The notes: generated by a model not told the origin, from the letters alone. A stretch of DNA of 64,000 bases from Siccirubricoccus deserti (GCF_014283215.1 NZ_JACOMF010000002.1:267044-331043), one strand, 5' to 3'. Numbered from the stretch's first letter, positions 33,962 through 44,204 are shown. Program-made: numbers and translations.

Positions 33962-34684
33962 ATGAACCGCCCTTCCGGCCGCGCGCCCGATCTGCTGCGC
34001 ACCGTCTCCCTCGAACCCGGCGTCTCCCGCCATGCTGAGGGGTCCTGCCTCATCCGCATGGGTGATACCGAGGTGCTCTGCACCGCCAGCGTGGAGGGCC
34101 GCGTGCCGCCCTTCCTGCGCGGCCAGGGCCAGGGCTGGGTCACCGCCGAATACGGCATGCTGCCCCGCGCCACCCACACCCGCGGTGACCGCGAGGCGGC
34201 GCGCGGCAAGCAATCCGGCCGGACCCAGGAGATCCAGCGGCTGATCGGCCGCAGCCTGCGCGCCGTGACTGACCTGAAGGCGATGGGCGAGATGACCATC
34301 ACCCTCGATTGCGACGTGCTCTCGGCCGATGGCGGCACCCGCTGCGCCAGCATCACCGGCGCCTGGGTGGCGCTGCACCTGGCCTTCCGCCACTGCATGA
34401 AGATGAACGTCATGGCCAGCATGCCGCTGCGCGACCATGTGGCGGCGGTGTCCTGCGGCATCTGGCAGGGCGTGCCGGTGCTCGACCTCGACTATGCCGA
34501 GGACAGCAAGGCGCAGACCGATGCGAATTTCGTCATGACCGGAAACGGCGGCCTCGTGGAGGTGCAGGGCACCGCTGAGGGCGAGCCCTTCTCCGAGGCC
34601 GAGCTGCTGGCACTGCTGAAGTTGGCGCGCCACGGCACGGCGGAGCTGTTACGCCGCCAGCGCACGGCCTGCGGGCTGGGCTGA
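33962..34684 (+). CDS. rph: Ribonuclease PH
   Basis: 240-residue phosphorolytic exoribonuclease that trims tRNA 3' ends. It begins [20 protein letters not shown] and has [49 protein letters not shown] and [20 protein letters not shown], all family-defining. [20 protein letters not shown] carries the phosphate/metal site region. Its stop overlaps the start of rdgB by one base (TGATG). Confidence 0.97.
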   Translation: MNRPSGRAPDLLRTVSLEPGVSRHAEGSCLIRMGDTEVLCTASVEGRVPPFLRGQGQGWVTAEYGMLPRATHTRGDREAARGKQSGRTQEIQRLIGRSLRAVTDLKAMGEMTITLDCDVLSADGGTRCASITGAWVALHLAFRHCMKMNVMASMPLRDHVAAVSCGIWQGVPVLDLDYAEDSKAQTDANFVMTGNGGLVEVQGTAEGEPFSEAELLALLKLARHGTAELLRRQRTACGLG

Positions 34685-35307
34685 TGCCGTCGTCTGCCTC
34701 ACCCCGGCGGCTGGCCCCTGGCCGGCTGGTGCTGGCCAGCCACAATCAGGGCAAGCTCCGGGAGGTGGCGGCGCTGGTCACGCCCTACGGCATGGAGATC
34801 GTCTCGGTTGCCGCCCTCGGCCTGCCGGAGCCGGCGGAGACCGAGAACAGTTTCCTCGGCAACGCCCGGATCAAGGCGCTGGCCGCGTCCCGCGGCACCG
34901 GCCTGCCGGCGCTGGCCGACGACAGCGGTTTCTCGGTCGCGGCACTCGGCGGCGACCCGGGGGTGCGCACCGCCGATTGGGCGGAGCTGCCGGGTGGCGG
35001 CCGCGACTACGTCATGGCGATGGCGAAGGTTGCCGCCCTGGCTGCGCCGCATGCGGACCGCACCGCCTGGTTCACCTGCGCCCTGGTCCTTGCCTGGCCG
35101 GACGGCCACACCGAGGGGTTCGAGGGCAAGGTGCACGGGACCTGGGTGCATCCGCCGCGCGGAACGCGGGGCTTCGGCTACGACCCGATGTTCGTGCCGG
35201 AAGGTGCCACCGAGACCTTCGGCGAGATGGATCCGGTGGCCAAGCACGCCATCAGCCATCGCGCCCGGGCCTTCGCCCTGCTGGCCGCGGCCTGCCTGCC
35301 GGGATAG
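34684..35307 (+). CDS. rdgB: XTP/dITP diphosphatase (RdgB/HAM1)
   Basis: 207-residue nucleotide house-cleaning enzyme that removes ITP, dITP and XTP. Features: [72 protein letters not shown] and ISHRARAF, the HAM1 signature blocks. It overlaps rph by one base, a common alphaproteobacterial pairing. A GGCCCG/CGGGCC hairpin starts at its stop codon, between it and the convergent LOG gene. Confidence 0.96.
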   Translation: MPSSASPRRLAPGRLVLASHNQGKLREVAALVTPYGMEIVSVAALGLPEPAETENSFLGNARIKALAASRGTGLPALADDSGFSVAALGGDPGVRTADWAELPGGGRDYVMAMAKVAALAAPHADRTAWFTCALVLAWPDGHTEGFEGKVHGTWVHPPRGTRGFGYDPMFVPEGATETFGEMDPVAKHAISHRARAFALLAAACLPG

Positions 35308-35330
35308 GCCCGCCCCCGGCAGACGGGCCC
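35306..35330. terminator. Hairpin between convergent rdgB and LOG genes
   Basis: AGGCCCG (35306-35312), an 11-nt loop, and CGGGCCC (35324-35330); 6-bp core stem. Its location between convergent stop codons suggests a bidirectional terminator; there is no T-run. Confidence 0.35.
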
Positions 35331-35333
35331 GGC

Positions 35334-36110
35334 TCAGGACCGGACGGCTTCAGCCGCCGGGGTATGTGCCTTCAGCCCGTGCGAGGTCAGCCAGTCCCAG
35401 CCTTCCTCCGGCTCGTCCACCAGGCCGAACAGCGAAAGGTCCGCCGCATCCACCATGCCATGGCGGACCAGCGCCTCGAAATTCACCACCTCGCGCCAGT
35501 AGTCGCGGCCGAACAGCACCACCGCGACCGGCGGGGCCTTCCGGGTTTGCAGCAGGGTCAGGATCTCGAACAACTCGTCCAGCGTACCGAAGCCGCCGGG
35601 GAAGACGGCCAGCGCATTGGCGCGCATCGCCAGGTGCATCTTGCGCATGGCGAAGTAGTGGAAGCGGAAGGTCAGCGCGGGGGTCGAATAGGCATTCGGC
35701 CCCTGTTCCCTCGGCAGGGAGATGTTGAAGCCGATGGAGGGCGCGCCGGCATCGGCAGCGCCGCGGTTAGCCGCCTCCATGATGCCCGGCCCGCCGCCGG
35801 TGGCGATGACGTTGTCGCGCAGCTTGCCCTGCGGCGCCAGCGCTCCGCCGCGCTCCGAGACGATGCGGGCGAACTGCCGCGCCGTGGCGTACCAGCGGGC
35901 GAGCGGGTCGGCCGCCGCCTGCTCCGGCGCCGGGATGCGGGCGCTGCCGAACACCACCACGGTGGAGCGGACGCCCCAGTCGCGCAGCGCCAGCTCCGCC
36001 TTCGAGTATTCCAGGGCGAAGCGCAGCGGCCGCATCTCGTCGCGCAGGAGGAACTCGGTATCCTTGAACGGAAGCCTGTAGCTTGGAGAATTGCGTTGCG
36101 CGTCATTCAT
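35334..36110 (-). CDS. LOG-family protein (cytokinin riboside 5'-monophosphate phosphoribohydrolase-like)
   Basis: 258 residues, a TIGR00730/LOG-type Rossmann protein. Conserved sites: VVVFGSARIPAP, NVIATGGGPGIMEAANRGA, the mid-section MRKMHLAMRANALAVFPGG then FGTLDELFEILTL, with the PGGFGTxxE catalytic motif. Characterised members split nucleoside monophosphates to base plus ribose-5-phosphate; most bacterial ones are unassigned. ATG 36110 is chosen over 36158 since homologous sequence begins near there. It is convergent with rdgB. Confidence 0.88.
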   Translation of the reverse strand: MNDAQRNSPSYRLPFKDTEFLLRDEMRPLRFALEYSKAELALRDWGVRSTVVVFGSARIPAPEQAAADPLARWYATARQFARIVSERGGALAPQGKLRDNVIATGGGPGIMEAANRGAADAGAPSIGFNISLPREQGPNAYSTPALTFRFHYFAMRKMHLAMRANALAVFPGGFGTLDELFEILTLLQTRKAPPVAVVLFGRDYWREVVNFEALVRHGMVDAADLSLFGLVDEPEEGWDWLTSHGLKAHTPAAEAVRS

Positions 36111-36251
36111 GAACGGGGAGCCTACTGATGGAGTGAGGACTTTTGGACCGCTTTCCAAGCCATGAATTGAACTGAACTTAACGATATCTGTCGCCGCGAA
36201 AGAGGTTCGCCGCCAACGCGAATTCGACTTGGTGCAGCTGCAATCTCGAGG

Positions 36252-36836
36252 ATGTCACGCGTGCACGCGACCGACAGCAAGGTCCATCCCGGCGCGGCGC
36301 TGCCGCCGACTCCCGCCACAGAACGTACCCTGGCCCGGCTTATCTTCGCCAGCCGCTGGCTGCAGGCGCCGCTCTATGTCGGGCTCATCATCGCCCAGGG
36401 CGTTTATGTCGTGCTCTTCGCCAAGGAGCTGTGGCATCTGGTGATGTCGCTGACCCATGCGGCGGATGAGAGTCGCATCATACTGACGGTGCTGGCGCTG
36501 ATCGACGTGGTGATGATCTCCAACCTGCTGATCATGGTGATCGTCGGCGGCTACGAGACCTTCGTCGCCAAGCTGGGGCTGGAAAGCCATTCGGACCGGC
36601 CGGACTGGCTGAGCCACACCAAAGAGAACACGATGAAGATCAAGCTCTCGCTGGCGCTGATCGGCATCTCCTCGATCAGCCTGCTGAAGTCCTTCATCGA
36701 CGCGGCGAACCAGTCCCAGGAAACGCTGATGTGGCAATCGATCATCCACGTCATCTTTCTTGTCTCCTCCATCGCCATCGCCTTCACCGTCTGGTTGTCG
36801 AACAAGGCGACGCAGGTCGGCCACGAAAAGCACTGA
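36252..36836 (+). CDS. YqhA/UPF0114-family inner membrane protein
   Basis: 194 residues with three or four transmembrane segments. Family signatures are ASRWLQAPLYVGLIIAQGVY, ALIDVVMISNLLIMVIVGGY then ETFVAKL, and KLSLALIGISSISLLKSFID. The family (TIGR00645) is widespread in proteobacteria with unknown function. It is transcribed divergently from the LOG gene across a 141-bp AT-richer gap that probably holds both promoters. Confidence 0.88.
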   Translation: MSRVHATDSKVHPGAALPPTPATERTLARLIFASRWLQAPLYVGLIIAQGVYVVLFAKELWHLVMSLTHAADESRIILTVLALIDVVMISNLLIMVIVGGYETFVAKLGLESHSDRPDWLSHTKENTMKIKLSLALIGISSISLLKSFIDAANQSQETLMWQSIIHVIFLVSSIAIAFTVWLSNKATQVGHEKH

Positions 36837-36951
36837 AGGCGGCGCGCCGGCGTAGGCCCGGCGGCGTCCGGCACTTCCCCGCTCACTCCCTCGGACGCCT
36901 CGACACCGGTGCCGCCCAGCCGGCACACTGCGCGCCACAGGGGAGAGCGCC

Positions 36952-37662
36952 ATGAACCAGGACACCCGCCAGAAGCTGCTCGCGGTCAGCACCGCGACCT
37001 TGACCACCGTGCTGTTCAAGCGAGGCTTCCGGAACTGCTTCCTGCAAGGGCCGCGGCTGATCAACCCGGCCGCGCCGCGCATGGTCGGCCCGGCCTTCAC
37101 CCTGCGCTACATCCCGGCGCGGGAGGATCTGGACACGCTGGACGCCTTCCTCGACCCTGCCCATCCGCAGCGGAAGGGGGTGGAGGAATGCCCGCCCGGC
37201 TGCGTCTTCGTCGTCGACAGCCGTGGCGACCCGAAGGCCGCCAGCGCCGGCGGCATCCTGCTGACCCGGCTGATGGCCCGCGGTGTCGCCGGCGCGGTCA
37301 CCGACGGCGGCTTCCGTGACACGCCGGACTTGGCGGTGATGCCCTGGCCGACCTATCACGCGGCGCCGAGCGCCCCGACCAATCTCATCCGCCATCATGC
37401 CGTGGACACCAACCTGCCGATCGGCTGCGGCGAGGTGCCGGTCTACCCCGGCGACATCATGGTGGGTGATGGCGAGGGGGTGGTCTGTATCCCTGCCCAC
37501 CTGGCCGATGCGGTGGCGGCCGAGGGTTTCGAGCAGACGGTGGTCGAGGATTTCGTGCAGGAACGGGTGGCGGCGGGCCACAGCATCCGCGGCCTCTACC
37601 CGATGACCGACCCGGTGAACCGGGAACTGCTGGCAGCCTGGCGCAAGGAGCGGGGGCGGTAG
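36952..37662 (+). CDS. RraA-family protein (4-hydroxy-4-methyl-2-oxoglutarate aldolase-like)
   Basis: 236 residues. The RraA/HMG-aldolase fold is shown by TVLFKRGFRNCFLQG, PAFTLRYIPAREDLDTLDAF, GCVFVVDSRGDPKAASAGGI, LMARGVAGAVTDGGFRDTPD (the D-G-x-x-R-D metal/substrate loop) and PGDIMVGDGEGVVCIPAHLA. Such longer proteins are usually annotated as ribonuclease activity regulator RraA but are more likely oxo-acid aldolases or decarboxylases. GGGGAGAG precedes the ATG. Its neighbours give no pathway hint. Confidence 0.85.
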   Translation: MNQDTRQKLLAVSTATLTTVLFKRGFRNCFLQGPRLINPAAPRMVGPAFTLRYIPAREDLDTLDAFLDPAHPQRKGVEECPPGCVFVVDSRGDPKAASAGGILLTRLMARGVAGAVTDGGFRDTPDLAVMPWPTYHAAPSAPTNLIRHHAVDTNLPIGCGEVPVYPGDIMVGDGEGVVCIPAHLADAVAAEGFEQTVVEDFVQERVAAGHSIRGLYPMTDPVNRELLAAWRKERGR

Positions 37663-38196
37663 GGCGAACGCTGCTCGGGATACCATTACCGGGCAGCGAA
37701 ATTCGCTTTGCGGGTGCGAGTCTGGCGCGCAGGCCGATATCCATCCCGTCTGCACCGCGCGCCTCTCCCCGATTTGCCGCCGCGCCCTCCGGAACAGGGC
37801 CGATAACCCGTTCCGGCTGGTTGATCCCGGGCACGACCGGCCCCTGATGCGGCTTGCCGGTCAATCGGGTCGGCCTGGGCGACGATCCCATCGGTGTTTT
37901 GATCAGGGGGCTGGTGGCCTCGGTCTCGGCGCGGGTTCCGGCATCGGCCAGGCCGCCGCCGTCGCCACGCCCATCCTCGACGCGCTACCCATCCCGGTCT
38001 CGGGCGAGAAGGCGAGAATGCTGCAGGTGCGGGACTTGGCCGCCGCGGTAGCGGTTGCGCGTTCACTGGCCGCCGAACCGCGCGCGGCGGCGGAGCAGGG
38101 GCCCTGCCGCCGCAGCCCGGCCCGATGCGAATTCTCTTGTATCCGCCTGAATGGTATACAAATATCGGGCCCAGAACGAGATTGGGAGGGAGGGCA
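37663..38196. other. 534-bp region without a recognised gene
   Basis: Open frames on both strands (for example 37847-38320 plus and 37457-37891 minus) show no recognisable domain and overlap each other and neighbouring genes. One plus-strand phrase, GLGAGSGIGQAAA, recalls a short-chain dehydrogenase nucleotide site but lacks the rest of the fold. A dyad at 38137-38161 precedes the GFA gene. Confidence 0.4.
38137..38161. promoter_or_regulatory. Inverted repeat upstream of the GFA gene, possible GntR-type operator
   Basis: TTGTAT at 38137-38142 and ATACAA at 38156-38161 form a perfect 6-bp dyad with a 13-bp spacer. The right half overlaps TGGTATACAAA, a sequence of the GT-n-AC type bound by many GntR regulators. 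It is 36 bp before the GFA start codon. No GntR gene is in the window. Confidence 0.3.
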
Positions 38197-38625
38197 ATGG
38201 CCGGTTCTTATCCTGGAAGCTGCTTCTGCGGGGCCGTTGAGATCCGCGTCACCGGCACGCCGGAAGTCATGGGCTACTGCCATTGCCGCTCCTGCCGTTC
38301 CTGGTCCGGCGGCCCGGTGAACGCCTTCAGCCTCTGGCAGCCGGAGGCGGTCGAGGTGGTGAAGGGCGCCGAGCACCTCGCCACCTACCACAAGACGCCG
38401 ATGACCGGGCGGCAGTATTGCCGGCTCTGCGGCGGCCACCTGATGGCGGTGCATCCGTCGCTGAAGATGGTCGATGTCTTCGCCGCCACCCTGCCGACGT
38501 TCCCCTTCGTGCCGGCGGTGCATGTGAACTACGCCGAGACCGTGCTGCCGATGCGCGACGGGCTGCCGAAGCTGAAGGATTTCCCGGCCGAGGCCGGCGG
38601 CTCCGGCGAGACGGTCCCGGAGTAG
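38197..38625 (+). CDS. GFA-family (CENP-V/GFA) zinc protein
   Basis: 142 residues. The zinc-binding cysteines are arranged as in glutathione-dependent formaldehyde-activating enzymes: GSCFCGAVEIRV, CHCRSCRSWSGG and QYCRLCGGHLM. Genuine formaldehyde-activating enzyme is longer; this short form is a generic GFA-domain protein of unknown substrate. ATG 38197 is preceded by GGGAGGG. The next gene is convergent. Confidence 0.87.
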   Translation: MAGSYPGSCFCGAVEIRVTGTPEVMGYCHCRSCRSWSGGPVNAFSLWQPEAVEVVKGAEHLATYHKTPMTGRQYCRLCGGHLMAVHPSLKMVDVFAATLPTFPFVPAVHVNYAETVLPMRDGLPKLKDFPAEAGGSGETVPE

Positions 38626-38638
38626 CCGGACCGGCCGC

Positions 38639-39634
38639 CTACTCCGCCCGGATGTTGTTGGCCCGCACCACCTCGCCCCAGCGGGCGTGGTCGGTGCGCA
38701 TGATCTGCGCCAGCTGTTCCGGTGTGCCCCCGCCCGGCTCGTCGCCGCGGCTGGTGATGCGCTCGCGGATGGTGGCGTCCTGGCTGGCCGTGTTCACTGC
38801 GGCATTGGCGCGGGTTACGATCGCCTCCGGCAGGCCCCTCGGGCCGAACAGCCCGATCCAGGCCTGCACCTCGAAATCCGGCAGCCCCTGCTCCTTGCCC
38901 ACGGGAATGTCGGCGAAGGCCGGGATTCGCTCAGCGCTGGTCGCCAATATGCCGCGCAACTGGCCGGCCTGGAGGAAGGGGGCGACCACGCTGGCGCCAT
39001 CGAACATCGCGCTGAACCGGTTGGCGATGAAATCCTGCATCGCCGGGCCGCTGCCGCGATACGGCACATGTGTCATCTCCGGCAGGCCGGCACGGGCGCG
39101 GAACAGCTCCATCGCCACATGCGAGAGGCTGCCGGCGCTGGCCGAGCCGTAATCCACCCCCTGCTGCTGGGTCTTCGCCCAGGTGACGAACTCCCCCACG
39201 GTCCTCGCCGGCACCGAGGGATGCACGCAGAGGATCAGCCCGCTGGTCAGCATCATCCCGATCGGCGTCAGGTCGAGCGGGTTGAAGCTCATGCTCGGCA
39301 TGGTGTGCGGGTTGATGACCAGCGGATTGGCGTTGCCGACCAGCAGCGTGTAGCCGTCCGGCCGTGCCCGCAGCACCTGCTCGGTCCCGAGGTTGCCGCC
39401 GGCGCCGCCCCGGTTGTCGATGACCACGGCCTGGCCGAGTGCTGCCTGCAGGCCGGGTTGCAGGATGCGCGCGGCGAAGTCGGTCTGGCCGCCGGGCGGA
39501 AAGCCGACGACCAGGGTAACCGGCCGCGCCGGCCAGGCCGGCTGGGCGAGCGCCGGCGCCGCGAGCCCGGCGGCGCCGAGGGCAAGCGCGGCACGGCGCG
39601 GAAGCGGCCGCTGGCCAAGGTGGTCGCTGGTCAT
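38639..39634 (-). CDS. Bug-family (TctC-like) receptor
   Basis: 331 residues. A long n-region with PRRAALALGAAGLAAPALAQ suggests a Tat-like signal. Then WPARPVTLVVGFPPGGQTDF, GQAVVIDNRGGAGGNLGTE, RPDGYTLLVGN and VPYRGSGPAMQDFIANR, the typical Bug pattern. It is not close to the pair at 3766 and 7057. It is divergent from the Bug receptor at 39864. No TctAB genes. The ligand is unknown. Confidence 0.9.
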   Translation of the reverse strand: MTSDHLGQRPLPRRAALALGAAGLAAPALAQPAWPARPVTLVVGFPPGGQTDFAARILQPGLQAALGQAVVIDNRGGAGGNLGTEQVLRARPDGYTLLVGNANPLVINPHTMPSMSFNPLDLTPIGMMLTSGLILCVHPSVPARTVGEFVTWAKTQQQGVDYGSASAGSLSHVAMELFRARAGLPEMTHVPYRGSGPAMQDFIANRFSAMFDGASVVAPFLQAGQLRGILATSAERIPAFADIPVGKEQGLPDFEVQAWIGLFGPRGLPEAIVTRANAAVNTASQDATIRERITSRGDEPGGGTPEQLAQIMRTDHARWGEVVRANNIRAE

Positions 39635-39863
39635 CGCTGACGTTCCTTCCGCCGCGGCCGAAGGGGCCGCGGCTGGGGCGGAAGCCGGCAGACCCGAAGA
39701 GGTTTCGCCGGATCGCCGCGCCAGGCGCCAATACCTCGCGAGAGCGGCGGCCCACCGGCCACCGCGGCGCCTTCGCCACCAGCGTCAATCCATTCCGCAG
39801 GGTTTGCGCGGCGTTGCGGCACTGGCGCAGACTGGCCGCAAGAAAACACCCGGAGGAGTCGCC

Positions 39864-40817
39864 ATGCCCATCGCCCGCCGCACCGCCCTGGCCCTGCATG
39901 CGCTGCTGCTCGCCTCCGGCGCCCGCGCCCAGGCCTTCCCGAACCGGCCGGTGCGGCTGATCGTCCCCTATACCCCCGGGGGCGTCTCCGACATCACCGC
40001 CCGGCTGATGGCCGAGCCGCTGGCCGCCGCCTGGGGCCAAGCGGTGCCGGTGGAGAACCGCGCCGGCGCCGATGGGGTGATCGGCACCGAGGCGCTGGCC
40101 CGCAGCGCGCCGGACGGCCACACGCTGGCGCTGGTCTCGGTCGGGCATCCGGTGAACGCCGCCTACTACAAGTTGCCCTACGACACGATGCGCGACTTCA
40201 GCTTCGTCACCCAGACCACCTCCACCCCGCTGGTGCTCTGCGCCGCGAAGGGCTTCGGGCCGAACACCCCGGCGGAGCTGGTGGCGCATGCGAAGAAGAA
40301 CCCCGGCGTCACCTTCGCCGGAACCGGCGGCGTGGTGCGGCTGGCGCCGGTGCTGTTCGGCCAGCTCACTGGGGCCGAGCTGACCTATGTGCCCTATCGC
40401 GGCAGCACCGCGGCGCATCCCGACCTGATGGCCGGCCGCGTCGACATCATGTTCGACACCGTGCCAGCCGCCCTGTCGCACATCCAGTCAGGCGCGCTGA
40501 AGGCGCTGGCGACGACGGGGGCGAAGCGGGCGCCGCAGCTGCCCGATGTGCCGACCATCGGCGAGGCCTTCCTGCCGGGCTTCGAGGCCTCGACCTGGGG
40601 CATGGTGATCGCCCCAGCCGGCCTTCCCGCGCCGGTGCTGGCGAAGCTGAACGCCGATTGCATCGCCGCGCTCCGGCGGCCGGATGTGATCGGCCGCCAT
40701 CGCGCCCTCGGCGCCGAGATCGTCACCTCCACGCCGGAGGCGATGCGTGAATTCTGCCAGGCGGAGCTGACCAAATGGGGCGAGGCGGCGAGAAAGGCGG
40801 GCATCGTGCCGCAATAA
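39864..40817 (+). CDS. Bug-family (TctC-like) receptor
   Basis: 317 residues with signal ALHALLLASGARAQA. The mature part starts FPNRPVRLIVPYTPGGVSDI and has VENRAGADGVIGTEALA, YVPYRGSTAAHPDLMAGRVD and APQLPDVPTIGEAFLPGF, diagnostic of the family. CGGAGGAG precedes ATG 39864; the open frame extends far upstream without coding character. It is divergent from the Bug gene at 38639-39634, sharing a 229-bp promoter region. The ligand is unknown. Confidence 0.92.
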   Translation: MPIARRTALALHALLLASGARAQAFPNRPVRLIVPYTPGGVSDITARLMAEPLAAAWGQAVPVENRAGADGVIGTEALARSAPDGHTLALVSVGHPVNAAYYKLPYDTMRDFSFVTQTTSTPLVLCAAKGFGPNTPAELVAHAKKNPGVTFAGTGGVVRLAPVLFGQLTGAELTYVPYRGSTAAHPDLMAGRVDIMFDTVPAALSHIQSGALKALATTGAKRAPQLPDVPTIGEAFLPGFEASTWGMVIAPAGLPAPVLAKLNADCIAALRRPDVIGRHRALGAEIVTSTPEAMREFCQAELTKWGEAARKAGIVPQ

Positions 40818-40925
40818 AGCGGATCGCGGAGGGGGATACGCCTGGCAGCGTGAAGCCGCTCTGGCAGATTGGGAGCAAGGCTCCCTCCCACTGATCGTGC
40901 GCGTGTTCCTGGCTTGATGCCTGCG

Positions 40926-41543
40926 CTACCGCGCCGGCCGCCCACCCGGCATGGCGCCGCCGGGCACGCCACCCGGCATCTGCATCGCCTGATAGCCCTG
41001 CGGCAGGCGGAAGCGCGCGGCATCCTGCGGGCCGTAGGTGACCTGGGTCGCCTCGATCGAGCCGCTGTGGCCTTCATAGCTGCCCTGGCTGCGCAGCATC
41101 ACCCCGTCGGCGGTGATGCAGGCCTCGCCGCGGTTGCCGCCGTCCTCGTAGCGCCAGTTGGTGCAGGGGACGCCAGCGATGGTGGCGGTGGAGCCGCGCG
41201 AGAAGCGCGCCGTCTCCGGCGGCCGGGTGGGAATGAGCGGACCGCCGCTGCTGCTCCGCATCGGCATTTCCATGACCATGCGCTGGGCTTCCAGGACCAT
41301 GGACATCTTCTGCGCCGCCTCATCCATCAGCGACCAGCCCACGCCGCCGGGCATGTCGACACGTAGCTTCTGCTCGGCGACCAGCCACGACATCCGCATC
41401 TCATGCGTGCCGCCGGCGCCCTGGCCGCTGGTCATGCGGTAGGTGACGCTGACGTCGCGGGTCGGCTTGAACAGCGGCTTCTCCTGCGCCGCGGCGGGCA
41501 GGGCCAGCGCGGTGAGCAGCACGGCGGCGGTGACAATTCGCAT
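40926..41543 (-). CDS. Secreted hypothetical protein (DUF4412-like)
   Basis: 205 residues. The signal peptide MRIVTAAVLLTALALPAAAQ is clear. The mature protein is beta-rich: VSVTYRMTSGQGAGGTHEMR, LRVDMPGGVGWSLMDEAAQK, and a CxxxW-type CTNWRYEDGGNRGEACITAD with two cysteines likely to pair. It resembles periplasmic DUF4412-type proteins, which look like lipoprotein-carrier-like halves. The C terminus is Gly/Met/Pro-rich. It lies 50 bp downstream of ftsK on the same strand. The function is unknown. Confidence 0.72.
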   Translation of the reverse strand: MRIVTAAVLLTALALPAAAQEKPLFKPTRDVSVTYRMTSGQGAGGTHEMRMSWLVAEQKLRVDMPGGVGWSLMDEAAQKMSMVLEAQRMVMEMPMRSSSGGPLIPTRPPETARFSRGSTATIAGVPCTNWRYEDGGNRGEACITADGVMLRSQGSYEGHSGSIEATQVTYGPQDAARFRLPQGYQAMQMPGGVPGGAMPGGRPAR

Positions 41544-41593
41544 GCGGCGAAACTCCTTGCGGGGCGTGATTGGGCCGGCCCGCCGCCCTGGCG

Positions 41594-44095
41594 TCAATCC
41601 TCGTCGTCCGAGGTTCGCCGCGTCAGCACCTCTCGCTTGCCGACATGGTTGGCCGGGCCGACCACGCCTTCCTTCTCCATCTGCTCGATCAGCTTGGCGG
41701 CGCGGTTGTAGCCGATGTTGAGATGGCGCTGGATGAAGCTGGTGCTGGCCTTGCCCTCGCGGGAGACCAGCGCCACCGCCTGGTCGAACAGCCCCTTCTC
41801 GCCATCCGAGGCGGCGGCGATGCCGGAGAGGGAGAGGCCCTCGCCGCCGCCATCCAGCTCCTCCTGCGCCTCGGTCACTTCCTCGATGTAGGCGGGCTCG
41901 CCCTGCTCGCGCAGGAACTCCACCACCTTCTCCACCTCGGCGTCGGAGACGAAGGGGCCGTGCACGCGGGCGACGCGGCCGCCGCCGGCCATGTGCAGCA
42001 TGTCGCCCTGGCCGAGCAGCTGCTCGGCGCCCATCTCGCCGAGGATGGTGCGGCTGTCGATCTTGCTGGTCACCTGGAAGCTGATGCGGGTCGGGAAGTT
42101 GGCCTTGATGGTGCCGGTGATGACATCGACCGAAGGCCGTTGCGTCGCCATGATCACATGGATGCCGGCGGCGCGGGCCATCTGCGCCAGCCGCTGCACC
42201 GCCGCCTCGATCTCCTTGCCGGCGACGATCATCAGATCCGCCATCTCGTCGATGACGACGACAATCATCGGCAGCGGGGAGAGGGCGAGCGGCTGCTCCT
42301 CGAACACCGGCTTGCCGGTTTCCGGGTCGAAGCCGGTCTGCACCTTGCGGGTCAGCACCTCGCCGCGAGCGCGGGCCTCGGTCACCTTCTCGTTGTAGCC
42401 GCCGATATTGCGCACGCCGAGCTGCGACATGGAGCGGTAGCGCTTCTCCATCTCGCGCACCGTCCATTTCAGCGCGCCGATCGCCTTGGGCGGCTCGGTC
42501 ACCACCGGCGCCAGCAGATGCGGGATGCGGTCGTAGACCGACAGCTCCAGCATCTTCGGGTCGATCATGATGAAGCGGCACTCCTCCGGGCTGAAGCGCC
42601 AGAGCAGCGACAGGATCATGGTGTTGATGGCGACCGACTTGCCCGAGCCGGTGGTGCCGGCGATCAGCAGGTGCGGCATGCGCGCCAGGTCGGCGATGAC
42701 GGGGTTGCCGCCGATGTCCTTGCCGAGCGCCAGCGGCAGCCGGGCCGGATGCCGCATCCAATCCTCGGAGCCCATCATCTCGCTGAAGTAGACCGTCTCC
42801 CGCTTGGCGTTCGGCAGCTCGATGCCGATGACGTTGCGGCCGGGGACGGTGGCGATGCGCACCGCGGTGACATGCATGTTGCGGGCGATGTCGTCGGCCA
42901 GGCCGATGACCCGGGCGGATTTGGTGCCCGGCGCCGGCTCCAGCTCATACAACGTGACCACCGGCCCTGGGTTGATGGCGGCGATGCGGCCGCGCACCCC
43001 GTAATCCTCCAGCACCTGTTCCAGCAGCCGGGCGTTGTTCTGCAGCGCCTCCTCGCTCGGCCGGCCGACGCGCTTGGTCGGTGGCTCCGCCAGCAGGGTG
43101 ATGGGCGGCAGCCGCCAGGGGCTGTCGGCGAGGTCGAGGGTCTGCTGCTGCGCCGCGGCGCTGCGCTTGGGCGGGATGGGCGGGACGACCTTCGGCGGCT
43201 TGGCCGCGGCACGCGGCTCGGTGCTGGCCGGCGGGGCGCCGGGGACCGGGGCAATGCGTGGTTCCGTCCTTCGCCGCGGCACCACGGCGGCGGATCCCTC
43301 GGCCGCGGCATCGGCGGCGCGCAGCACGGCGGCCAGATCGGCGCCCGGTGCCGCCCGCTGGCGGCGCCGCCACAGGGCGGGGAAGCGGATGCGGCCGAAC
43401 AGCCAGCCGAAGGCTCCGGCCGCGCGGCGCGCCCCGGCACCCCCGACCCGCGCCGCGCCGACTGCGCCGCGCCGCGCCGCGCGGCCGAGGCCGAGCCATT
43501 CGCCGGGCGAGAGGCCAAGCGCGGCGACAGTCAGCAGCAGCGCCACGGCGACGAGCAGCCCGTTGCCGATCAGCCGGCCGAAGGGGCCGAGCACCGCCTC
43601 CGCCATCTCCAGCACCGCGCCGCCGACGATCCCGCCGGCCACGCCGCCCGGGCCAAGCCCGGCCTGCGTGCCGGGCGGCGCCGGCAGCGGCGACAGGGTC
43701 AGCGTCGCGGCGATCGCCGGCAGCGCCGCCAGCAGCGCCGCCAGCCGGGCCGGGAACAGGCCGAGGCCGCGATGCGTCGCCAGCCGCCAGGCCCAGGCCA
43801 GCAGCGCCACCCCCGGCAGCGCCGCGGCCCAGCCGAAGCCCTGCACCAGCACGTCGGAGACCACCGCCCCGGTCGGACCGGCAAGGTTCATGGGCGCCCG
43901 CGTGGTGGCGGTGGAGAGCGACGGGTCGGCCGGGTCGTGGCTGGCCAGGGCGATCAGCAGTGCCAACCCGCCGAGGCCCGCGACCAGGCCCAGCAACTCG
44001 AACAGCCGGCGCCGGATGGCGGCGCGGACGGCGGGGGAGGCGAAGCGGCGGACGCCGGAAAGCGGGACAGGGCGATCGGTGGCGGAGCGGGGCAT
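41594..44095 (-). CDS. ftsK: DNA translocase FtsK
   Basis: 833 residues. About four transmembrane segments occupy residues 30-200, followed by an Arg/Ala/Pro linker to about 320. The motor then has the Walker [21 protein letters not shown], Walker [15 protein letters not shown] and [20 protein letters not shown]. The winged-helix gamma domain at the end, [20 protein letters not shown], reads KOPS orientation sequences. FtsK pumps chromosome termini through the septum and activates XerCD. ATG 44095 is preferred to 44185, where no homologous sequence is seen. Confidence 0.96.
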   Translation of the reverse strand: MPRSATDRPVPLSGVRRFASPAVRAAIRRRLFELLGLVAGLGGLALLIALASHDPADPSLSTATTRAPMNLAGPTGAVVSDVLVQGFGWAAALPGVALLAWAWRLATHRGLGLFPARLAALLAALPAIAATLTLSPLPAPPGTQAGLGPGGVAGGIVGGAVLEMAEAVLGPFGRLIGNGLLVAVALLLTVAALGLSPGEWLGLGRAARRGAVGAARVGGAGARRAAGAFGWLFGRIRFPALWRRRQRAAPGADLAAVLRAADAAAEGSAAVVPRRRTEPRIAPVPGAPPASTEPRAAAKPPKVVPPIPPKRSAAAQQQTLDLADSPWRLPPITLLAEPPTKRVGRPSEEALQNNARLLEQVLEDYGVRGRIAAINPGPVVTLYELEPAPGTKSARVIGLADDIARNMHVTAVRIATVPGRNVIGIELPNAKRETVYFSEMMGSEDWMRHPARLPLALGKDIGGNPVIADLARMPHLLIAGTTGSGKSVAINTMILSLLWRFSPEECRFIMIDPKMLELSVYDRIPHLLAPVVTEPPKAIGALKWTVREMEKRYRSMSQLGVRNIGGYNEKVTEARARGEVLTRKVQTGFDPETGKPVFEEQPLALSPLPMIVVVIDEMADLMIVAGKEIEAAVQRLAQMARAAGIHVIMATQRPSVDVITGTIKANFPTRISFQVTSKIDSRTILGEMGAEQLLGQGDMLHMAGGGRVARVHGPFVSDAEVEKVVEFLREQGEPAYIEEVTEAQEELDGGGEGLSLSGIAAASDGEKGLFDQAVALVSREGKASTSFIQRHLNIGYNRAAKLIEQMEKEGVVGPANHVGKREVLTRRTSDDED

Positions 44096-44204
44096 GCGGC
44101 TCGGTCGGCTTGAGGTTTCGCCGCAGATATACACCGGAACCGATTGGCGGCGCGGCAAATTGCGCATGGTTGGGTGGGGAGCCAAACCCGCCCGGACGCA
44201 AGAA

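Noticed and set aside
37847..38320. Short-chain dehydrogenase gene suggested by GLGAGSGIGQAAA
   Set aside because: Only this short phrase matches; no YxxxK site and the frame runs into the GFA gene.
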